Position numbers and translations under genes: made by a program. A stretch of 64,000 nt of DNA from Closterium sp. Naga37s-1. Its lineage: Eukaryota; Streptophyta; Zygnematophyceae; Desmidiales; Closteriaceae. Under the pieces are notes generated by a model. That model saw nothing but the letters and a program-made list of their open reading frames with translations, ran no database searches and had not been told where the DNA came from. Where the stretch lies: the NCBI GenBank assembly GCA_947471745.1, contig CANJKZ010000080.1, forward strand, positions 2,817,001-2,881,000. Direction: 5' to 3'. How positions within the stretch are numbered: the stretch's first letter is position 1; the number at the start of each line of letters is the position of its first letter. Below are positions 55,880 through 64,000 of the stretch, one piece after another.

Positions 55880-58800
55880 TGTCACAGGATCGAATTTCCA
55901 CTCGAGAATGTTGCACTAAAGGTGAGTACAAGGCGTATTTATACTCGGAAATACATAGAAACAACAGATAATCCGAACCTTCGGGAACGCGCTCTTCTAG
56001 AATAGATAATCACAAGTGCGCATAAGCACGCAAGCCCATTGGCACTTCGGATTATGGCGAGATTACGCCTTGTACACCACTGTCGGTGCTGTCGGTGCCG
56101 TATAATGTAAATGTCGGTGCCGAAAATACCAAATAAGTGAAATAATCGGAAAGCTCTAGAAAATAGAATAGTAGTCCGATTGAGGTGAAATAAAGTGCAA
56201 ATGAAAGAGGAAAATAAGGAGAATAAGATGGAGTAAAAATATGGAAATGAGAAATATGTCAAACGTCGGCGTACTCTCACACTTCCCCCCCTCAAAGCTG
56301 GGTGGTAGATGTAACACCCTGCTTGACAAGATAGTCGCGGAGAGAACGTCGGGCGTTACTCATGTCTTCTTCAGAGACCCAGCTGTCCTCAGAAGGATCA
56401 TAGCCCTTCCAGCGTATGAGAAACTCCAGGGCGCCATGCCGACGACGACGATGTGCAAGCACAGATTCAACCTCGTACTCAAGTTCATCATTCACGAGGA
56501 CTGGAGGCGGCGGCGGAAGTTGGCGTCCCGTGTACAGCTTATTTGGATCTCGATAGGGTTTAAGAAGCTGCACGTGGAAGGCGTTATGAATCTTCCAAGT
56601 AGCGGGTAGGCGCAAGCGGAATGTGACTGGAGTGACCTGCTCTTCTACGAGGAAAGGTCCGCAGAAGCGAGGTCGTAACTTGGATGGAAGGTGACCGAGG
56701 TTGAGGTTGCATGTGTCGAGAAGCACATGGTCACCAACTGCAATGGTATGATCACGTCGATGGCGATCGGCCAAGCGTTTCTGTGAAGACTGTATGTCCT
56801 GTAGACGCTTGTGTGTCCGATCCCAAAGCTGCTGCATTGTGGTAACGAAGTCGTGCGCGGGTTGGACAGTTGCAGGTACTGTCGGCTGTTGAGGAGTTAG
56901 CGGATGTCGACCGTAACAGAGGAAGAATGGGGTCTCTCCTGTTGCGGCATGCTTTGCATTATTGTAGGCGAACTCCAACACCGGCAAGTGCAAGTCCCAC
57001 TTGTTAATGTCGTCCTTGCACGCTGCGCGCAAGAGTTGTTCCATAATTTGGTTCAAGCGCTCTGTCTGCCCATCGGTCTGGGGATGATATGCAGATGACA
57101 TTGCTAGGCGTGTCCCCATGAGCGACATGAGCTCTTTCCAGAACTTGCTAGTAAACTTGGGGTCCCTGTCGGATATGAGGGTTGTTGGGATCCCGTGCTG
57201 TGAGATGATGTGTTTGAGGAATAGCTGTGTCGTTTCCTCCGTGCGTGCGGTTGTATGTGTCGGAATGAAGTGTCCCATCTTTGAGAATTTGTCGATGACG
57301 ACCAGGATGGCGTCATGCCCCGCGTTGGTAGGTGGTAAACCGGTGATGAAATCCAAGCTGACCACTTGCCAAGGCTGTTCCGGGACGGGTAGAGGCTGAA
57401 GAAGTCCTGCTTTCTTCTGCTTACTGCTCTTCATCCGCTGGCATGTGTCGCACGAAGTGACAAACTTCTGCACGTCGTCCGCCATGTTAGGCCAATAGTA
57501 GACTTTTGCAATCCCGGCAAGAGTCTTGTTACTCCCGAAGTGTCCAGCGTAGAGCACGTCATGGAATTCTTCGAGAAGCAACTGCCGAAGAGGCGGGTAG
57601 TTGGGTACCCATATCTTTGTTGATCCTTTGCGTAGTGCGATGTCGTGGTCCCACTGCAACAATTTCTTTTTCTCTGCCAAGGGAATCTCGGGGTCGATGG
57701 TATACCCGTGCGTGAAGAGTCCCTTGAGTAGCGGATTCATCCCCTCAATCTGTATGGCAGCAACGTGTCCAGGCCGGCGCAGTGCATCTGCCTTATTCTT
57801 GTGTCCCGGCTTGTACGTAGTCTTTTTCTGGATCTGGCAGGATCAGGACGGGTGCGGACGTGAGTGCGGTCTTCAACTGCTCCATGGCTTGCTGGTGCAT
57901 ATCCTCCCACTTGAACGGTGTAATTCTTCTTCAGTAGATTGGTAAGAGGTGTTGCAATCTTCGCATACTGTGGCACGAATCGATTGTAGTAGTTCGCAAA
58001 GCCAAGGAATTGCTGAAGTTCCTTCACGTTCTCTGGTGTCTTCCACGTACGTACGGATTTTATCTTCTTTGGGTCGACATGGACTCCTTGAGCGCTCACC
58101 ATGTGTCCAAGGAACTGAACTTTCTTCAAGGCAAACTCGCTCTTGGATAGCTTGACGTAGAACTTCTCCCGTCGAAGTATCTCGAAGACACATCGTAGGT
58201 GTTCGATGTGCTGCTTCATGTCCCTCGAGTAGATCAGGATGTCGTCCAGGTACACCACCACGCATTCGTCGAGTAGAGGCCTGAGAATATGGTTCATTTC
58301 GGCCTGGAATGTAGCGGGTGCGTTGGTGAGTCCGAACGGCATGACAAGGTACTCGTAGGATCCGTATCGTGTCCGAAATGCCGTCTTATGGATGGAGTTA
58401 TCCGCCATCCGGATCTGCCAATATCCCGATCTCAAATCGAGTTTTGAGAATACCGTGGCTCCACGAAGCTGGTCAAGTAGATCGTCGATCCGTGGAATCG
58501 GATACTTGTTCTTGATCGTCTGCTTGTTGAGGGCTCGGTAGTCGATGCACATGCGTAAGCTTCCGTCAGGTTTCGGCGTGAAAAGCACTGGTGCACCGTA
58601 TGGTGATGTTGATGGTCGAATGAGTCCTTTGTCCAGAAGGTACTCGATCTGTTTCTTCATGTCGGCCAGCTCGGTTGGGCTGAGTCGATATGGTGCTCGG
58701 AAGGTCGGTTTTGAACCAGGTTCTTCGATGATCTCGTGCTGGTGGATTCGGTATGGCGGCAACTGGTCTGGAAGGTCGTCAGGGAGAACGTCTTCGAACT

Positions 58801-61470
58801 CTTCTAGAAGTTTCTGGATTGCTGGTGGAAGCTCGAGTGTTTTTCTCTCTCCTTCGTCCTCGTTGGTAACCAGTGCAACAAACCCTGCCATGGTTCGCTT
58901 CACATCCTTCTCGAAGCGTGCGAGAGTCTCCTCCGGAATATCTCCCGTGTTGCTCCAATTCGGAAGAGGAACTCTTCTGTCTTGATTGTAGATACTCGCC
59001 GTGCGGGTGACCCAGTTGACCTCGGGGTTGAACTTCTTCAGAAAATCTCTCCCAAGAATCAAGTCTAGCCCTTTGATGTTGGTGACGGGTAGGGTCGGTT
59101 TCCAGCGAAGAGGACCCATCTGCAGGTGTAACGCTGCTTCGCCGTAGACTTGTAATTTGCTTCCATCAACCATCGTAGCTTGGAAGTTTGAAGGCGTGTA
59201 CTTCTCATTGATGCGTTTGAGAGCTGCCTTGTCGCATACTGAATGGGATGCTCCACTGTCCACGAGTGCTTGGAGGCGTCGTCCATTGCAGATCACCTCG
59301 AGTAAAAGTGGTTGGCGTTGCTCGTTGTACCCGTTGATCGTCTCGTTGATTTGATCTTAGGGCATTTCCCATAGCTCTGTGTTTTCTCCTGGGGTGGCAG
59401 ATGGCCGGTCCTGCCGTTCCCTATTGCCATGATTTTTTGTTGTCGTCGACGACGTGGTTCTCGAGCTCGTAGTAGAATTCATAGATGGGGTAGATATCGT
59501 AGATGTTTCAGATGTTGCAGATGCATCTGTAGAGGAGGTTTGAGGTCGTCGCAGCTTCATGTTGACCTCCAGCTCCCTCTTGAGCTGCTTCAGCGCCACC
59601 GACTTCTTCCGTGGGGACCGGTTGGTCGACATGGGCTGGTTTTTCTGAGAGAGGACGATGTCGTCGTTGGAAGGCCGATCTTCCACGCTCCGTTGTTGGT
59701 TCCCCATGCGCAGCTGCTGTAGTTGTCGTACCGGTACATTTTTTTTTCTTCTGGAGCCTCTCTCGTGATTTCACAAAGGCCGTAGACCCAAGGGAATTTT
59801 TCCCAAGTAATGCATCCTTGTATGATATTTTTAAGGGGTGCTTACCTTTTACAGGGCCTTTTTGGAGTTGTCCGGGTCCAGCAGGGTCTTGTGTCGCGGA
59901 GATTTTATTTCCCTCGGCGATTTTCCCTGGTAGAGTCCGTTCGTGGGTTGAAGAATTTACTCCACGATCCTCCAATGTTCGCATTAACTTTGCTCCACTG
60001 CTGCGGTCCCTAAGTGCTGAACGTGCAGTTATCATTTCGTCACAATCGATGAGTCGATGTCCGGGCTTGTCGCAGAAAGAACACTTAGATTTATTCTTCT
60101 TTGGTCTTGCCTTCGCATCGATTCGATCGAGTTCCATCGGGTCGGCGCACGTGGGGGTAGCCAAGCGTCCTCCATGTCGTCTAGCTCGTCCATGAAGTCG
60201 TCGTGTTCCGATCGTGGTTACGTCGAAACGTTCTGCTGCCGAAACGACGTCGTTGTAGCTGCTCCAATTTGCGGCCGCAACATGTTGTCGTGTTTCTTTT
60301 TTCAGCCCCGCGATGAATGCTCTAATTTTTTCACCTTCCGTGACGTCGGGGATGCGGTTGAACAACTCCTCCATTTGTTGTGTATAGTTTGTGACGCTCC
60401 CGATTTGTCGATGACGATGCATTTTGTCGCGGGCGATTAACACTGCATTATTCGGCTCAAAACGTTGTAGTAATCCTTCACGGAACTGCTGCCACGTCGC
60501 TTCACCTTGGTTTAATAAACGCTTCTGCTTATCCATTCAATTGCTGGTCCGCGCAGTAGTGTTGCTGCAAAACTAATTCTGTTTCTGTCGAGTGCTGGTG
60601 CTGTCCATCCAATGGCAGCGAAATAAATTTCGATCGCCAAAAGCCAGCGCCTAGTGTCGATCTCCCCATCAAAGGTGTTGGGGGCTCGAATTTCTTGGGC
60701 CTTGGGAAAATTTCGCGACTGCTGCGAAGTCACGATCAATTATGCTTCTGTCGCAATTTCGCCATGACGCGCGCTTTCACCCGAAGTGGTTCGATCCGTC
60801 GCGCGTCGGTCTCGCTACTTCCGCACCGCTCGATATAGGTCCCGACAATTCGCAAATGTCGTCGCTGTATCGCAAACGTTTTCGCCAACAATCCAACTCA
60901 CGATCCTGTTCAAAAAACGCGCGAGGGGGGTTATTCACAAAACGCGGAATCTGGTGCTTACCAGCGTCGGCGCCGAATTCGTCGCCCCCGGCGGTTTTTC
61001 GATGGAGGAATTTCTTGAGCGCGCTGCTTAGCTGAAACTCCGCGAGTGGAAACGGCTCTGATACCAAGTGTCACAGGATCGAATTTCCACTCGAGAATGT
61101 TGCACTAAAGGTGAGTACAAGGCGTATTTATACTCGGGAATACATAGAAACAACAGATAATCCGAACCTTCGGGAACGCGCTCTTCTAGAATAGATAATC
61201 ACAAGTGCGCATAAGCACGCAAGCCCATTGGCACTTCGGATTATGGCGAGATTACGCCTTGTACACCACTGTCGGTGCTGTCGGTGCCGTATAATGTAAA
61301 TGTCGGTGCCGAAAATACCAAATAAGTGAAATAATCGGAAAGCTCTATAAAATAGAATAGTAGTCCGATTGAGGTGAAATAAAGTGCAAATGAAAGAGGA
61401 AAATAAGGAGAATAAGATGGAGTAAAAATATGGAAATGAGAAATATGTCGAACGTCGGCGTACTCTCACA
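55880..61470 (-). mobile_element. Ty3/gypsy chromovirus (minus strand), copy 2, both LTRs
   Basis: LTRs of 402 bp at 55880-56281 and 61069-61470 differ at about 3 sites, with TCCAG on both sides. Reading leftward: iMet-type primer site (61057-61068), gag (60740-59510) with zinc knuckle CSFCDKPGHRLIDC (about 60070), protease [12 protein letters not shown] (about 59250), reverse transcriptase with [11 protein letters not shown] and YLDDILIYS (58700-58220), integrase HFGSNKTLAGIAKVYYW (57550-56800) and chromodomain LEFLIRWKGYDPSEDSW (about 56400). Broken at a few places. Very recent by its LTRs. Confidence 0.9.
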
Positions 61471-64000
61471 TCCAGCACCTCCAGCACCTCTAGCAGCACC
61501 ACCACCACCAGCTCCAGCAGCTCCAGTACCTCCAGTACGAGCACCTCCAGGATCAGCAGCTCCAGCACCTCCAGCACCTCCAGCAGCAGCAGTACCACCA
61601 GCTCCAGCAGCTCCAGTACCTCCAGCACCAGCAGCACCATCAGCTCCAGCAAATCAGTACCTCCAGAACGAGCACCTCCGGGACCAGCAGCTCCAGCACC
61701 TCGAGCAGCAGCAGCACCACCAGCTCTAGCAGCTCCAGTACCTCCAGTACGAGCACCTCCGGGACTAGCAGCTCTAGCACCTCCAGCACCTCCCCAGCAG
61801 CACCACCACCAGCTCCAGCAGCTCCAGTACCTCCAGTACGAGCACCTCCGGGACCAGCATCTCCAGCATCTCCAGTACCAGCAGCACCACTAGCTCCGGC
61901 AGCTCCAGCGCCTCCAGCACGAGCACCTCCAGGACCAGCAGTGCCAGCACCACCAGCACCTCCAGCACCAGCAGCACCAGTGCCTCCAGCGCCAGCACCT
62001 CCAGCGGCAGGGCCTCCAGCTCAGCAGCGCGACTCCGAAGGCGGGTGCGCCAAGCGTACCACTCGCGCAGCTGCTGTGGTGAGAGAGGCTCCCGTAGTGT
62101 AGACGCAAGACCCCTAGGCTCAGCACCCCCAGACTCAGCCCCCCCAGACTCCACGCCCGCAGGCTCAGCACCCCCAAGCTCGGCACGCTCAGACGCAGCA
62201 CCCACAGGCTCCAAACCCGCAGGCTCAGCACCCCCAGGCTCCGCACGCTCAGTCTCCGCAACGGGAGGCTCAGCACCCCCAGACGCAGCACAAGAGTCAC
62301 CAGTGACCTGGACCGCAAACGGCCACAGAAAATGGGGAGCAGCCGCATGGATCATGGAGGTACGAGCGACCTCCATGACTAAGCCAATGCGGCGCTCAGC
62401 AAACCCATTATGCTGCGGAGAGGTCGGAAGCGTGAACGACTGGAGCATGCCCTCCCCACGACAGAAGTCCCGCAAGAGGTCGGAGGAAAACTCACCACCT
62501 CTGTCAGAGAGCAGACGCAGGACAGGAAGGTCCGTGTCAAACTGCTCGCGGAGCTGGAGACAGGTAGCGCGGATCCAAGGGATCAAGATATCAGGGACCT
62601 CCCCCTTGCTGCGCAAGGGGAAGACCGTGGTGTAACACGAGTAGTCGTCAAGAACCAGCAGAAAGTATCGCTCGCGGCCGTGTCCCTGGACGCGGGCTGG
62701 GCCCCACACGTCCACGTGGAGAGTCTGCAAGGGAGCAGACGTCGGGGGAAACGAGGAGGATTGGGGAGCGGCGGGCTGCCGCCCCACGACACAGGGAATG
62801 TAGGGAGGGGCAGGCGAGGGTGTAAGGGGAGGCAGGGACCGGGGAAGACCAGAGACAAGGAGGCGGGAGTGCATGCCACAGAGGCGTGGCAAGGAGGGGT
62901 GATCAAGGTGGTGGTGCCAGAGGAGATTCTGGTGCGACAGGAGGCGACACAAACAGGGGGCTGCTAGCTGACCTGACGCGGACGCAGACGCAGCTACCTG
63001 GGGAGGCTTAGTAGTCAGTGCGTACAGGCTCGACCCAGGCCGACGGGTGAACGTGGCCAAGTGACGACCCATCCGTGCACACATGCAGATCGCCACACGC
63101 TGTCCTCCAGGGGTAAAGATATCAACCCAAGCATCCTAAAGGACGGCGTTACTCACCAAGTTCGTAGAGAACGAGGGGAGGTGAAGACCTGACAGTGAGC
63201 CAGACGTAACCGCTGGATACGGAAGAACAGTGGAGGAACGTGCAAGAACCAGTCTTCCAGAAGGGTCAGCCAGAGAGACTGCAACCGGTGCTGCGACTGG
63301 TGTGACTGCGATGCTGTCGCGAAAGAAGCAGTGGGAAGCACCTGAGTCAAGCGTGAAGGTGTGCAAGGCATCAGCAAGCGCAGTACCAGAGAGAGCAAAC
63401 TCACCAGCACCTAGAGCAGCAGCCTCTATACAAGGGTCGGGTGGCACACACAGGTAGCTCTATCACCCACAGTACCAATAGTAAAAGCATACATGGCAGT
63501 GAGGATAGCGTCATAGTCTAAAGCAAAGATATCCATACCCTGCCTAAGCAGCTCTAGCCAGCAGGTAAGCTCAGCCGCGTCGCCAAACTCTTCGCCCCAG
63601 GTGTCACTTAGACAGGAGAAGCAGCGGGACTGTGTGTGACCAACTGTCCTGCAAGTCTGACCAGCCCCATCACCTGTGCGAATGACGTACGGGCACCGAG
63701 CACTACTCCGAGACGCCCCACGCTGAGCGTACCACTCATGAAGCTGCTGGGGCGTAAGGGTCTCGCGCGGACGCCGCTGCAGCTGCACAAGGACACCGCC
63801 AGAAACTCCCAATAGAAAAGCTGCACAGCGACTACCACTACTGCCGCCGCCACCGCTCCTACTAGCGTACCACTCACGTAGCTGCTGGGGCGAAAGGGTC
63901 TCGCACGGACGCCGCTGCAGTTGCATCTAGCCGTCGCCAGGAACTCCCCACCGAACAGCTCCACAGCGACTGCTACTACGACCACCACCACTCCCACTGC
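61471..64000 (-). mobile_element. Older reversed copia element, integrase to gag piece
   Basis: The minus strand continues leftward from beyond the window: late gag with two PQQLREWY-type modules and a CPYVIRTG...C-x4-H-x4-C knuckle (63930-63640), protease DSGASHCFF (about 63330), integrase (63090-62330, LLWHHHLDHPSLPRL, LHVDVWGPARVQG, SDRGGEFSSDLL), then the Glu-Pro-Gly-Ala linker (62310-61471). The 5' LTR lies outside the window. Broken in several places. It is the oldest layer here and hosts three later insertions. Confidence 0.85.

Overview
The window looks like nuclear DNA of a green-lineage eukaryote, probably a streptophyte alga or bryophyte-grade plant. That is inference. The basis is a plant RSH2/RSH3-type (p)ppGpp enzyme gene with short introns and a Ser/Thr-rich, transit-peptide-like N-terminus, Ty1/copia elements and Ty3/gypsy chromoviruses whose primer sites fit initiator-Met tRNA, and GC-rich exons. 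No rRNA, functional tRNA, CRISPR or bacterial operon was seen.

Layout. 1-519: ends of two copia elements. 520-4877: the C-terminal half of a ribosomal-L1-domain gene (RSL1D1/Cic1-like), with one exon start copied about seven times in tandem. One copy is split by an unclassified insertion that itself holds a young 1.9 kb copia derivative. 5420-6893: two tandem mini-genes for an 81-residue RING2/IBR-like zinc protein. 7075-7904: two foldback MITE-like elements. 8590-9846: pyrimidine-rich minisatellites. 11969-16358: a four-exon RSH gene (about 1168 residues). 18705-19895: an unrecognised 396-residue disordered protein. 20286-21117 (minus): a weak gene candidate. 22083-33457: nested copia elements. 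33512-33835 (minus): the N-terminal exon of the same L1-domain gene. 33836-37743: noncoding sequence with a fossil copia piece. 37744-64000: nested chromoviruses and copia elements, with insertion order readable from target-site duplications.

Main result. The two halves of the L1-domain gene lie 29 kb apart on opposite strands, facing each other. The left half is bordered by a reversed copia LTR (421-519) plus AAAAG. The right half is bordered by the same LTR in direct orientation (33328-33457) plus CTTTT, the complement of AAAAG. The shared 99 bp are identical. This is what is expected if one antisense copia insertion in intron 1 was later split by an inversion that carried the C-terminal exons, the zinc mini-genes and RSH away. 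The copia element at 29245-33457 has unlike LTRs and unlike flanks, as expected at the second breakpoint. An assembly inversion at these repeats would look the same.

The host genes are unrelated in function: ribosome biogenesis, a zinc/ubiquitin-type module and plastid stringent-response signalling. Most other open frames are retroelement fossils or products of low-complexity repeats.
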